A stretch of 64,000 nucleotides of DNA from Haliotis asinina (Eukaryota > Mollusca > Gastropoda > Lepetellida > Haliotidae). The DNA lies in the NCBI RefSeq assembly GCF_037392515.1, contig NC_090288.1, forward strand, positions 60,001,673 to 60,065,672. The letters are read 5' to 3'. Shown here one piece after another: positions 44,985 through 56,290 of this stretch (positions are counted from its first letter, which is position 1; every line of letters starts with the position of its first letter). The translations under genes and the position numbers were made by a program. Below the pieces are notes generated by a model. That model saw only the letters and a list, made by a program, of their open reading frames with translations. It did no database searches and was not told where the DNA came from.

Positions 44985-45150
44985 TGGAGGCAGTTGTAAA
45001 TCCAATGGTTAAAGTGTTAGCTCGTCACTCCGAAGATCCTGGTTCGATTCCCCACCTGGATACAATGTGTGAAGCCCATGTCTAATGTTCCCCCGCAGTG
45101 ACATGGCTAGAAAATTGCTAATGGCGGGGTAAAACGAAACGCACTCTCTT
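44985..45150 (+). mobile_element. SINE copy in intron 1 of paralogue A
   Basis: 'ccaatggttaaagtgttagc', 'gaagatcctggttcgattcc', 'tacaatgtgtgaagcccatg' and 'gttcccccgcagtgacatgg' match the SINE at 1914-2063 block by block. The box B-like ggttcgattcc is perfect. Confidence 0.8.
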
Positions 45151-45235
45151 CAGAAGCATGAATAGGTATCTAACAGTTCCTCCTATTACTACCCCAAACA
45201 ATATCATAGCAAGAAAACCATACAAGATGACTCAC

Positions 45236-45295
45236 CTGTGTGGGGAAGACTGACTTCGAGCAGTGACGGGCTGTATCATCTACTGTGGCTATATA
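45236..45295 (-). promoter_or_regulatory. Paralogue A core promoter and non-coding exon 1
   Basis: Minus strand: TATATA at 45295-45290 is followed about 30 bp on by a likely start site near 45265. A short exon then runs to cccacacag/gtgagt at 45236. The layout repeats that of paralogue B (52570-52612). Upstream, an inverted pair 'atccatcactgact' (about 45318-45331) and 'ggtcagtgatggat' (about 45438-45451) may be regulatory. Confidence 0.65.
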
Positions 45296-45459
45296 CCCAG
45301 ATATGACAGGAAGACATCCATCACTGACTGGATGACCACATGAACCTTTGTTTTACACGCCACGGTGTCACGACAGACGTCGCTGTCCAAGCCTTTGTTG
45401 CAAGCGGGTGTTGTACAACGAGTCGGATGTAGACCAGGTCAGTGATGGATGACCAGCGT

Positions 45460-46974
45460 AACATCTACATTAGCAACTTCTACTTTAGTGACAGCGTTGT
45501 TTGTGGAGGTCGCCGATGACTGGTAACCTACGCAGTTGATTCGCATGTGACACGTTTTGACAGGAGTGTCAGTTCTTCATGTACGGACATACCTCACTCA
45601 AGTCGTGGGGATTTCAATGTATGAAACTTCGAAGGAACGAGATCCAGTCTTTCGGACAAGTCCTGAAGAGATCGTCGTAATACGATATTGAGGCTTCACC
45701 CAAGCAACGGTATTAACTGGTAGCGGAGCGCATTAGTGATTTATTTAAGAAATGAATGGGAGTGGGTCTGCCAAGTCATACCATAAGTTGAGGATGTCTG
45801 CAAGTCTTAATCACCATTCTCATCGCGTCTCACGATCTCCCGCTTTACAACAGCTTTTAGATAATCGCGAAAAAACTCACATAACCTAAAAACCTCGGTT
45901 TTCCATCCCGGCTCAAACAGGTGTGTTTTAAAAGATGATGAGGACATACCCTACAGGCAAAAGGGGAATTACATCGCACGTCCTGTTTGTCAGCGATGTG
46001 CCAAAGTTGGAGACACGTTCTCGTACCTGAAGCTTTACTGAGACATTGGCTCTTGTCTTGATCAAATGATTACATTTCTTTCAGGGGCGTTTTAGAAGTT
46101 GTGAAGATGAAGGAGGTTCTGTGGATAGTCGGCTTTATTGCATTCAATATAAGACAGACGTTGACTATCCACAGAAGCAAGAGTCGTATGAATGTCCTTT
46201 ATTCTATATAACTATTCTGTTGCTGCAGCTGTTGTTTTTTATTCAAGAAGGGGTGCATATATTACACATACACTTTTACCTGATATGACTAGGTAGCTGG
46301 TATGTAAAGCTGAAATGGTGTTCTTTGAGAGGCTGTTGATTGTTATGTTAGCTCAAAGCGTGGGGAAATAATGCTTGTACAATCAGATGTGTTTTAGTGA
46401 CAATCACTGGTTTGTCTGGTTCAGGGTCGGTTTGTTTGCAAACAACATGATATTGCTGTAATGCTTCAGAAGCAAATATATGCTCATGATATAGTACCAA
46501 ATATACTACCGACTCTGCTTTAGTCAGAGATTTTTTATGAATGTGGAAAGGGTCTTGTCGCTCCTGTTTGGATGACAAGGTTGACATCATTGTTGTCTCT
46601 TTGCTGGTGGTGACTTACGAACTCCAGACAATACACAAGCAGCGTTCTGGTATTGCAGCATCTCATATGATGTGTTCTATACTGTCTCTCAGCTCTAGGC
46701 TAACAAAATGCATATATGCATCACGTTGCCTTTTATAAGAAACATCGGTTGCTTTAGAACTTGTACATTTTGTAGTACTTGCTTAATTTGGACTTTTGCT
46801 ATAACTTGTATTACTTGTATAATGGGTTTTATTTGTAGAACTTTACAGCTTTAGTAACAGAACTATGTATGTGAATTCACATATAAATTGTATTGCTTGT
46901 ACACCTTGAATTATTTGTGTTACCTCTACTACATGTAGAACTTGTACGAATTGTGTCCTAATCCAGTTACAACC
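45460..46974. other. Intergenic region, no gene seen
   Basis: No supported gene. A 13-bp inverted pair tctgtggatagtc/gactatccacaga sits at about 46130-46172. Loose repeats of 'acttgtac'/'tttgtagaact' occupy about 46755-46960, just before the 52-bp array. Confidence 0.5.
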
Positions 46975-47985
46975 TGGAAATGTTGAAACCCTAGCAGCTA
47001 TCTGTCGGTACCGCTTGTTTCCCTGTGATTACTGTTGAAACCCCAGCAGCTGTCTGTCGGTACTGCTTGTTTCACAGTGATTACTGTTGAAACCCCAGCA
47101 GCTGTCTGTTGGTACTGCTTGTTTCACAGTGATTACTGTTGAAACCCCAGCAGCTATCTGTCGGTACCGCTTGTTTCACAGTGATTACTCTTCAAACCCC
47201 AGCAGCCATCTGTCGGTACCGTTTGTTTCACTGTGATTACTGTTGAAATCCCAGCAGCTATCTCTCGGTACCGCTTGTTTCACTGTGATTACTGTTGAAA
47301 CACCAGCAGCTGTCTGTTGGTACTGCTTGTTTCACAGTGATTACTGTTGAAACCCCAGCAGCTATCTGTCGGTACCGGTTGTTTCCCTGTGATTACTCTT
47401 GAAACCCCAGCAGCTATCTGATGGTACCGCTAGATTCCCTGTGATTGCTGCTGAAACCCCAGTAGCTACGTGTCGGTACCGCTTGTTTCACTGTGATTGC
47501 TGCTGAAACCCCAGTAACTACGTGTCGGTACCGCTTGTTTCACAGTGATTGCTGTTGAAACCCCAGCAGCTATCTCTCGGTACCGCTTGTTTCCCTGTGA
47601 TTACTCTTGAAACCCCAGCAGCTATCTGTCGGTACCGCTTGTTTCACGGTGAATTACTGTTGAAACCCTGGTGGCTATCTGTCGGTACCGCTAGTTTCCC
47701 TGTGATTACTGTTGAAACCCCAGCAGCTATCTGTCGGTACCGCTTGTTTCCCTGTGATTACTCTTGAAACCCCAGCAGCTATCTGTCGGTACCGGTTGTT
47801 TCACGGTAATTACTGTTGAAACCCCAGCAGTTATCTGTTGGTACTGCTTGTTTCACAGTGATTACTCTTGAAACCCCAGCAGCTATCTGATGGTACCGCA
47901 AGATTCCCTGTGATTGCTGCTGAAACCTCAGTAACTACGTGTCGGTACCATTAGTTTCACAGTGATTACTGTTGAAATCTGTCTT
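46975..47985. repeat. 52-bp minisatellite (about nineteen units)
   Basis: Unit: 'tgttgaaaccccagcagcta' then 'tctgtcggtaccgcttgttt' then 'cacagtgattac'. Most units keep ggtacc. Variants with 'tgctgaaacc' and 'ctacgtg' recur as groups, indicating expansion of blocks of units. No promoter or gene association is visible. Confidence 0.92.
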
Positions 47986-48184
47986 CATGGCGATATGGGT
48001 CCCCACGATTTCGTCAAATGAAACAGTGTTTGTCCTGACAATGACTCCTGTTACCTCATGGGAAGTTAAATGAGCATTGCTTTTTCGAGATGAGATAATG
48101 AGATTTGCATATTTGCGTTTGATAATGGCCATTCCTGAAAAATTAAGCCGAATTATGACAACCTCTGGACATTTAAGTGAAGCA

Positions 48185-48330
48185 TTTGACAACTATCGTA
48201 TCTTTGGACACAGGTGCAGAACGTCTCTTGAGACACATGTGCAGTGCGTCTCTTTAGACACAGGTGTAGTACGTCTCTTTAGACACAGGCGCTGTACGTC
48301 TCTTTAGACACAGGTGTAGTACGTCACTTT
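48185..48330. repeat. 25-bp tandem array (five units)
   Basis: Unit 'acacaggtgtagtacgtctc' plus tttag. It adjoins the 37-bp array that follows and is separated from the 52-bp array by about 200 bp. Confidence 0.85.
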
Positions 48331-48344
48331 GGAGAGCATAAAGT

Positions 48345-48680
48345 AAATTCTGGTATGTGACAACCAACATAGGCATAAAACAAAGCCCGTATTTGACAAC
48401 CAACATCGGAATAAGCCAAAGTGCAGTGTTTAACAACCAACATCGGAATAAGCCAAAGTGCAGTGTTTGACAACCAACATCGGAATAAGCCAAAGTGCAG
48501 TGTTTGACAGCCAACATCGGAATAAGCCAAAGCGCCGTGTTTGACAACCAACATCGGAATAAGCCAAAGTGCAGTGTTTGACAACCAACGTTGGGGTAAG
48601 GCAAAGTGCAGTGTTTGACAAGTGAACTAATATCGGTTCAAAGAAAATTCCAGTTTTTGACAACCAACATTTATGTAAAC
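48345..48680. repeat. 37-bp tandem array (about nine units)
   Basis: Unit 'gtgtttgacaaccaacatcg' then 'gaataagccaaagtgca'. Since 37 is not a multiple of three, all three minus-strand frames carry the same peptide text out of phase, a clear sign that these frames are not genes. Confidence 0.9.
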
Positions 48681-48689
48681 CAAGACGAT

Positions 48690-49550
48690 GTATACAGACA
48701 ATGCTATTGAACACTTACTACGACCATTCCTCGTGTTGTTTACATAACCATTAATACTTGGAATATCTTGAATCCAATACATGAAAAGGTTTCACGAAGT
48801 CCCTATTCGATATGAATGTCCACAAATTACAAGAGTAACTGATTGAGTTTAATGCTGTTATAAACAGAATTCAATACAAGATAATTTACGAAGCTGAGTA
48901 ACAAAACGTGATGCGGATGATTGCATTAAATTGGCGGTTTAACACCACATTACTGGAGGTCATGAGGTCACAACAATGTGGCAAGACTTGACGGAAACAA
49001 CACGTGATGGAGGAGCCGTCATGGCAGAGCATGCTTCAGTGTAAAGCCCTCATCGTCACTACGCGTACACCATCAACAGCGTTCGTTGCAACTGGTGACA
49101 TACGACAAAACTACGATTTTCCTGATCACCGAAGTTGTTTATTTGTTAAGAGTTGTTACTTAACGTAACATAGAAGTACTGACATCCCCTAGAGTCACTA
49201 GTAAATCTCAAAATAACACCTCGTCTTTTCCCGCCGATCTATGCAGAAAATGCATTTCGCTAGTGTATTTTTTATTACTTTTTTTTTAGCTTTTAGTTTT
49301 AGGAAGATGTTGATTTATAATTACAGAGTTGCGATGGTCAGAATCGTACAAAGGACAATGATCAACTGAAAGGTATCGGTTTTGTTCTGTTACATAACCT
49401 TTAGTCTTCCAGTGTCCCATATTTCATTAAGACTGCACGGTTAATGTTAACCCGGTATATTGCAGTACGTGTTGTAATGTGTTTTCCTGTAACCGGTAGA
49501 TCTTAAGCTCCCCAATACATAGTAACACGGGCACCAGAATTGCAATATGT
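48690..49550. other. Intergenic region, no gene seen
   Basis: No exon, RNA gene or clear element recognised between the 37-bp and gagtgagtggg arrays. Confidence 0.5.
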
Positions 49551-49554
49551 GGGA

Positions 49555-49915
49555 GTGAGTGAGGGAGTGGGTGGGTGTGTGGGTGAACGAATGAGTGGCA
49601 GAGCGAGTGGGTTGGTTGGTGAGTGGCTGAGTGAGTGGGTGTGTGGGTGAACGAATGAGAGGCACAGCGAGTGGGTGGGTTGGTGAGTGAGTGAGTGAGT
49701 GGGTGGGTGTGTGGGTGAACGAATGAGTGGCACAGCGAGTGGGTTGGTTGGTGAGTGAGTGAGTGGGTGTGTGGGTGAACGAATGAGGCAGAGCGAGTGA
49801 GTGGGTTGTGAGTGAGCGGCTGAGTGAGTGGGTGTGTGGGTGAACGAATGAGTGGCAGACCGAGTGGGTGGGTTGGCGAGTGAGTGAGTGGCTGAGTGGG
49901 TGAGTGAGTGTGTGT
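49555..49915. repeat. G/T-rich minisatellite (about five ~64-bp units)
   Basis: Units combine 'gagtgagtgggtgtgtgggt', 'gaacgaatgagtggcagagc' and 'gagtgggttggttggtgagt'. The minus strand reads as open THSPTQPL-type text in several frames; rejected as coding. A (gca/gga)n microsatellite follows at 50025-50060. Confidence 0.88.
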
Positions 49916-50119
49916 GACTTTACATGTTAGTGAGCAATGTTCCAGATACACCTGCGGCTGGTACATGCCATGGTCTTTGTAATGATAGTCGTAGTTGTGA
50001 CAGCTGCAGTAGTAGCATGTGTTGCAGCAGCAGCAGCAGCAGGAGGAGGAGGAGGAGGCAATAGCCTACCCTGCTATTATTCTCAAAGATCTCATCGACA
50101 GAATTGGGTGAAAGATACA

Positions 50120-50369
50120 TTTATTAACTTGTTAACAAATATACAAACAATTTTGTGTAAAACCACACAGTGGCATGCAAATATCAAAAACAGTCACGTA
50201 ATGAAAACAATGCTAGATTTGTATTCCTTTTATCATGTCTCATAGTCCTTTTGCTGTTCATACTTCAGACACACACGCATTGGCACACAGTGAGCAATCG
50301 ATAAGCTTAAGACAATAGACCATATCGTCTAATCTCCACACATGTAATCCATCATCACGTGAACGTTAT
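50120..50369 (-). terminator. Paralogue B 3' UTR with AATAAA poly(A) signal
   Basis: The minus strand has AATAAA at 50125-50120, about 245 nt beyond the stop codon, so cleavage is expected near 50100. The UTR is AT-rich without obvious structure. Confidence 0.6.
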
Positions 50370-52201
50370 TTAAACAACTCTGTTCATTCCCATCATAGGA
50401 GCAGCTGACTTCTGACTTCCCCACGCGCCACCCTTGGCGTGAGTTTGACTCTGCATCTGCATCATCATGTAAGGGAGCATGGTGCTCATGTTCATCTCAC
50501 TACCAGACAGAAGCGCCATCACCATCGGCATCATCATGGATGATGATCCTCCTCCTTGGGTCAGGGCCATCAGCATCAGTGGGTTCATGCCCTCTCCTCC
50601 ACCCTGTGCCATCAGGAGAGGCATCATCATCATCATCGGGTTTGACTTGGAGCCGCTGGAGCCACTTCCGCTCATACTAGACATCATTGACATCATCATG
50701 ATCATCTTCTTTGTCTCGGGCGACATGCCTCCGCGGAGCAGGTAGGGGAGTAGTGCAGCCATCGGGTTCTTGGTAGCCTTGCTGGATGGTCCGGAAGTTG
50801 CAGTCGTGGATCCTCCTACTGGATGGGGAAGTTTGCCCTTACCGAAAGTAAATTTGCTGGCAATGTTTTGGCCTGTCATGGCGGCGATGGCGTCCAGAGG
50901 TCCAGACATGGCACCAGTGCTTCCAGACATACCCCCTGGCATCATGGGGCCCATTGGGTTGGACATATCGCCGGTCATACCGTTGGACATACCGGACATA
51001 GGGTTGGACATACCAGACATAGAGCTGGACATACCAGACATAGGGCTGGACATATGCATACCGTTGGACATACCGGACATAGGGCTGGACATATCGGACA
51101 TAGGGCTGGACATACCGGCCATATGGTTGGACATACCGCTACTCACGGAGTTAGACATACCTGCCGTTGGTTTGGACATACCGCCTGTCATGGAGTTGGA
51201 CATACTGCTCATTTGGTCGAACATACCGGACATAGGGCTGGACATACCGGACATAGGGTTAGACATACCGTTCCTGACTGAGTTGGACATATCGGCCGTT
51301 GGTTTTGACATACCGCCGGTAATGGAGTTTGAAACGCTGGCCATTTGGTTGAACATACCGATCATTGGATTGGACATACCAGCCATTGAATTGTCCACTG
51401 GGTTGGAAATACCGCCGGCCATGGAGTTGGACATACTGATCGTAGGGTTGGACATAGGGCTGGACATGGGGTTGGACATGCCAGCCATGGGGTTGGACAT
51501 ACCGCCGGCCATGGAGTTAGACATACTTGTCATTGAGTTCGACATAGTATTGGCCATACCAGCCATTGGGTTCATCACATCGGACATCATTCCACTCATA
51601 CCACTAATAGGTGCGTTTGCCCCCATTTCGGATGTCGAAGGAGATGCTTGTCCTCCCATTCCTACACTGGTGGTAGCTGACATTGCAGCCATTCCTTTGA
51701 CAGCCTTTCCCAAGGGTCCAGATGCAGTGGGGTCGGGTCCGCTACCTCCAAGCGGACCTGTCGCCTGTCCGCCGTTCGGGGCATGGCCTGAATCAGCTGG
51801 CTGGCTAGAACCAGTTCCTGGTGGGGACTGACCTATAATAAATGAAATGATTTGATACATGGGCAATTATTGACAGGAAATAGGGCATAGGTAAAGTCTC
51901 GCTAATCCAAAATCATACTTCTATGATGTGACATGCCGTGCTTCCCCGTGCCAAGTGTAATGAACGAACGCGACGTATGTCTAGACGTTAAATGCATACA
52001 TTAGTTTAGTCTCTGACACCGAAAGTCGATGTTGATATACCTTTGAAGCCACTAGAAGCTTCCAATATTCAACTGGTTATTATAGGACATCCACAACCTT
52101 ATTATATGTCTGAGGGAAAGTACGGAAGAGTCATGATCTGACTTACCCTTAGTAAGGACGAGAATGGCAGCCAGCACTCCAACACACAGAACCTTCATCA
52201 T
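50370..52201 (-). CDS. Secreted Met-rich repetitive protein, paralogue B (505 aa)
   Basis: Coding exons 52147-52201 and 50370-51832 join in phase 1 (donor gtaagt, acceptor attatag). Residues 1-19 (MMKVLCVGVLAAILVLTKG) are a signal peptide; the second Met could also be the start. A Pro/Gly/Ser region of about 90 residues follows (QSPPGTGSSQPADSGHAPNG). Next come over 30 short MSNPMxGMS- and MSSPMSGMS-type repeats, in which Met recurs every three or four residues. The last ~130 residues are the Met-rich domain shared with paralogue A (LLPYLLRGGMSPETKK, GGGEGMNPLMLMAL, MMPMVMALL, MLPYMMMQ). The 11-residue PYD repeats of paralogue A are absent. There are almost no charged residues in the repeats. 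Function unknown; a secreted structural, matrix or mucus protein is my inference. Confidence 0.9.
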
Positions 52202-52206
52202 GGCAA
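52147..52206 (-). other. Paralogue B signal-peptide exon with 5-nt 5' UTR
   Basis: Acceptor gtgttacag precedes ttgcc and the ATG at 52201-52199. Eighteen codons plus one base follow, then donor gtaagt. Intron 2 (51833-52146) has the same phase and position relative to the signal peptide as in paralogue A. Confidence 0.85.
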
Positions 52207-52569
52207 CTGTAACACCAAAAACAGTACCACTGTAGAAACTAGCAACGTGTGCATGTTATAAAGAACAACTTAGGAATATCCTGAGGAATACCCTAAATAA
52301 TACTAATACACAATAGATTTACCAAGCAGTATCTTTAAGACGAACCAACGTTGATTTCAAGGAGCATGGTGGTATTAGCTTCACTTCTTGCCAAAGGAGC
52401 TGGTTTGACTGAGTACAAGGCCATTAACTTTGTCATGATATAGCTCGAATATTGCTAAAAAGCGGCTTAAAACCCAACTCACTCACACACTCACTTTAGA
52501 ATCGCTTCGTTGCCAACACTCTTACTCTGAGAGTTGAATGAAGGAACACACGAGTAAAGTTGAACTTAC

Positions 52570-52612
52570 CAGTGGTGATGTGTCGACATTGAGTTCCCTC
52601 CTGCGTTATATA
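52570..52612 (-). promoter_or_regulatory. Paralogue B core promoter and non-coding exon 1
   Basis: Minus strand: cgggggTATATAacg, TATA box at 52612-52607. The donor gtaagt (52569-52564) follows catcaccactg, so exon 1 is very short (about 10-15 nt if the start is 30 bp after the TATA box). The matching TATA, leader exon and intron plan in paralogue A supports both. Confidence 0.6.
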
Positions 52613-52619
52613 CCCCCGA

Positions 52620-53815
52620 GAGTGAGGAGATCCTTTGTCAGGTCAAGTCAGACTTTGATGGATGGTCAATCGCTGCCCGATGTCCATTATTCACATATTA
52701 GCACATGTTACAGCTCCGACCTTGTAAGCGCGCATCATTCGACAGCAAGATCGATGACATCATCCAGGACAGTCGCTGCTTTGTATCGTGGCTTGAAGGG
52801 CAGCTTTGTGGTAGAAACTAATTGACATGTGGATGTCGCAGGTTTGATTTGCTCTGGTCATCTTTGGCAGCGCAGTTCATGCATGTATTTGAACCCATTA
52901 ATCAAAGATTGGTTAGACACTCTCATATGATTGTGTAAACGCGTACGAAATTTTCAAACGTTCCACAGCATAAGTCTTTAAACTGAGGTTATCAGTTTAA
53001 CGTAGTTAATGGGATAACTTTGTGGCATGTCATGTCCAATGGTGCATGGACATCCCATATTCGCAACTAAACAACTATTATTTAGCCATTGTTTTCTTAT
53101 TTATTTTTTCTTTTAAATTTTCTCTGATAAACTGGAACAGTTGACAATTGTATTGCTGGCGTGATAAATAGATTGATTTCGTTTGTTTCTCGAAATTTTC
53201 AGTTTTTCCTGAGATTGAATTTGGTTAGAAAACTTTTGTCATCTTCAGATGACCAGTAGCGTGGTGGATGGGATCATTTCACAGACAGAATTCCCATTTG
53301 ATGAATCATGTGATACATAACTGACATGAAGAACATAATATTGCAAAATCGTTTAAAATCTATACTTAGGTGATGTTCATCACCGCTACTAAACCAATCA
53401 CTACATCCACTGCTACTGCTATTACTACTACTGCCAGTGGTTTTGTTAGTATGTCTTTTTGTGGTTTTTTTCTTTCTTCTTTTAGTTTGCTGTTTAGCGC
53501 CACATCCTTATTTTATCCCAGCCCTTATATCGCCTCCTAAGCCACGTCTCTGGCCCGATCTTCACGGGTACCACCGCCATTACTACTGCTACTACTACTT
53601 AAAATGTAAACTCAAAACAATCGTCGTTCTTACTATACATTCGCTCCACTCTGTCGAGTACAGTTAAATCAAATCAAATCTTTCCTTATGGTTTTTAATT
53701 GATTTGGTCGAATCCTTACATGGAATAAATAACCTTATTGACGTTGTAGCAGACAATACACAATAAGCATTGCCTTGGGACTTGTTTGACCTTTAAATAT
53801 TCCTTACACGATATG
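52620..53815. other. Region upstream of paralogue B, no gene seen
   Basis: Presumed upstream regulatory region then AT-rich intergenic sequence. Tract (cta/ctg)n near 53405-53430 and again near 53580-53600. No supported gene. Confidence 0.5.
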
Positions 53816-53819
53816 TTCG

Positions 53820-53990
53820 TCATAAGATGATACAAAGGAGCAAATACACATGCCCTACACAAGTGTCACCATTACATGGTGCCCCCGGCTCTGACGGTGG
53901 ACACTGCCTGCAGCAGTTGATGATGCAGTTCTTGGGGATGCAGCAGTCGCTGATGCTGCCCACACCACAGGGACAGTGTTTGAAAGGCAT
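53820..53990 (-). CDS. Possible small Cys-rich peptide (56 aa), doubtful
   Basis: An ATG at 53990-53988 opens 56 codons with eleven cysteines: MPFKHCPCGVGSISDCCIPK, NCIINCCRQCPPSEPGAPCN, then GDTCVG and a hydrophobic end. No signal peptide and no splice acceptor between the preceding in-frame stop and the ATG. The plus strand of the same stretch reads Met/Gln-rich text (CLQQLMMQFLGMQQSLMLPT), and cag/gat triplets dominate, so the cysteine pattern may be a by-product of triplet-rich DNA. It could also be a relic of a spliced gene. Confidence 0.25.
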   Translation of the reverse strand: MPFKHCPCGVGSISDCCIPKNCIINCCRQCPPSEPGAPCNGDTCVGHVYLLLCIIL

Positions 53991-53999
53991 TTAGAGGTT

Positions 54000-54490
54000 G
54001 GACGAATATAATCTCTGAACTAGATCCCCGTACACGTTAATGAATATGAGCATATGTAAGAGACACTAGATCCCCGTACACGTTTATGAATATGAGCATA
54101 TGTAAGAGACACTAGATCCCCGTACACGTTTATGAATATTGGCATATGTAAGAGACACTAGATCCCCGTACACGTTTATGAATATGGGCATATGTAAGAG
54201 ACACTAGATCCACGTACACGTTTATGAATATGGGCATATGTAAGAGACACTAGCTAGACCTCTGTACAGGTTTATCAATGTGGGCATCTCGGTAAGAGAC
54301 AATATATCTGTGGATGTTTATGAATATGAGCACATGTAAGAGACACTAGATCTCTGTACAGGTTTATGAATATGGCCACACGTAAAAGACACTAGATCTC
54401 TGTACAAGTTTATGAATATGGCCACATGTAATAGACACTAGATCTCTGTACAGGTTCATTAATATGAGCATATGTAAGAGACACTTGATC
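54000..54490. repeat. 46-bp minisatellite (about eleven units)
   Basis: Unit 'cactagatccccgtacacgt' then 'ttatgaatatgagcatatgt' then aagaga. Left units are nearly identical, right units are diverged (ctctgtacagg variants), which suggests growth from the left end. Confidence 0.92.
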
Positions 54491-54499
54491 TCCGAACGC

Positions 54500-55955
54500 G
54501 TTTATGAAAAGGGGATTCTGAATGGATATCTAAGTCGTGGATCTTCCTTGCCACTTGTATTTGGTACAACTATAGTTAAGCAAATATTTAGATATAATAA
54601 ATCCAGCTTGCATGGATTTATATTCCCTGTTTGTAACGATCCTTACATGACACTGCGATGTTTTACTCAAGGGCTCGGTTCTACAACAATACTGGGCGAT
54701 ACCCAGCAGTACTGACAGATCAGTCCATATTATCTACTGCAACATGCAAAACTGACAAAAGGCATAAACTGATTGTTAGAAAGATATTTATTGTACCACA
54801 TTATATGCACTACATAAGCAAGAGTATCACATATCCCGAGTCCGGGCTGTAGTTGCTGTGAACATGGATAGCTATATAATAAACTAAAGCACAGTGGCAT
54901 GACCTAGTTGGCAAATGACTCACAGCTCAAACAAAAGAACTGTGAGAAGTATGTTATGAAACCATTCTCATGGTGCATACCTTTGCAACTATAACCAACA
55001 AAAAACATGCCAAACTGTCAAATGATAAAATAAATTAAAGATGTAAGTAAGAAGAATCAGAGTGTGGAGGCGATCCTGTCTCACATGCATCTCCAGCAGC
55101 ACAAGAGTGGGTCACTGTACTGATAGACTAACCCCTAGTCTCTAACATTTGTAAGTTTAATAGAAACAATCAGGCTTTTTAAATTCCAATAGAAGAGTCC
55201 CAGTAAGATGGGACGGAGGAAATTAAGACTTGCTTCACTTATGCTAAAAGTATTAGCATTGCAGAAAGGTGGTGTCGAAAGGGAAAATTTTCTGGTTCAG
55301 GAGACAGACTATTGAACCGACAAAGTGGTACAACAACATAGTTCATATTAGAGCTACATGTGGGACGTTGCATTTTAGATTCTTTTTAACACTATATTCA
55401 GTATTTTGCCAGCTATACAGTGACTGCCTGTAAACAATCAAGTTTGGAGCAGACAGTCTTGTGATTTATAGCGCAAGCAATGCTCCACAGATTGGTGACA
55501 CTACATCAGACATTTTGATTGTTTTCCTTTAGAATAATAAAATATATGTAGTCCTTGTTCTGCCTGTGGGATCATATCTGCAACATTAATGAGATGTAAT
55601 TATGATTACATAGTACCACATTTGGAACAAACTGAAACATGTACACACCTAAAAGTCAAACATGTTGCTGAACAACATCAGAGTCACAAACAAAGAGGCC
55701 TTTTTTGTACAAGTAAACAACAAGTAAGAAGTAGTCAACTGTTGGGCATTAGTGTTAACACATAATTAATTAACAAATGAAACACACCAAGCAGAAATAA
55801 AAATATACAAAACTTAAAAATATACAGCAAAGAATTCATTCAAATTTCTCATCACTACAGTGATTGAGTATGACTTAACACCACGTTGATGTACATCACA
55901 GTACAGGACACCAGACAAGGGCTAACCATTTAGCCACTCAGCTAGCCAGCCCACT
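54500..55955. other. Intergenic region, no gene seen
   Basis: AT-rich, no supported gene or RNA. It may include part of a long 3' UTR for the kelch gene further right, which cannot be judged without transcripts. Confidence 0.45.
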
Positions 55956-55959
55956 ATCC

Positions 55960-56120
55960 ATAAAAGTGAGTGAGTATGTTGTTAAGCTGCTTTTAACAAT
56001 ATTCCAGCAATATCATGTCAGGGACACCAGAAATGGGCTTCCCACATTATACCCATGAGAAGAATCAAACCCAGGTGTTTGGTGTAATGAGCAAATGCCT
56101 TTACCACTAGGCCTAGTCCA
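55960..56120 (-). mobile_element. SINE copy, reversed
   Basis: Plus strand shows the reverse complement of the family: 'gtgagtgagtatgttgttaa', 'caatattccagcaatatcat', 'gacaccagaaatgggcttcc' and 'ataatgagc'-like box A region ending 'taccactaggcctagtcc'. Moderately diverged. Confidence 0.7.
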
Positions 56121-56290
56121 CTATCTGTCTCACCATAAGAGGGAACAGTGTATAGTTACTGGTTTCATTAGGAAAGCATTGGTACTTTTGTTACTTGTAT
56201 GACAGACAAGGTTTTTACACATGTCACACAAGTGGATATAAACATATTCTCCAGCAGGATCTGCATAATTGTACATGTTAATGTTACATT

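Larger units (their letters stand above)
43059..45235 (-). other. Paralogue A intron 1 (in the 5' UTR) with two insertions
   Basis: Donor gtgagt at 45235-45230 and acceptor gtttcag at 43065-43059. It contains an inverted-repeat element (44574-44943) and a SINE (about 44985-45150). The plus-strand frame at 43364-43717 (117 codons) matches nothing and is not listed as a gene. Confidence 0.7.

Noticed and set aside
46975-48680. Considered as a CRISPR-like array
   Set aside because: Repeats are directly adjacent without unique spacers and the genome is animal.
48254-48714. Three minus-strand frames reading LWLIPMLVVKHCTLAYSDVG-type text
   Set aside because: The 37-bp tandem array produces the same text in shifted frames; not a gene.
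49427-49966. Minus-strand frames rich in THPLTHSPTHP
   Set aside because: Low-complexity minisatellite; no conserved protein or gene structure.
50770-51831. Plus-strand frame of 353 codons (DIPDIGLDIPAI-type repeats)
   Set aside because: Exact antisense of the paralogue B repeats; B has splice sites, a signal peptide and a conserved domain on the minus strand.
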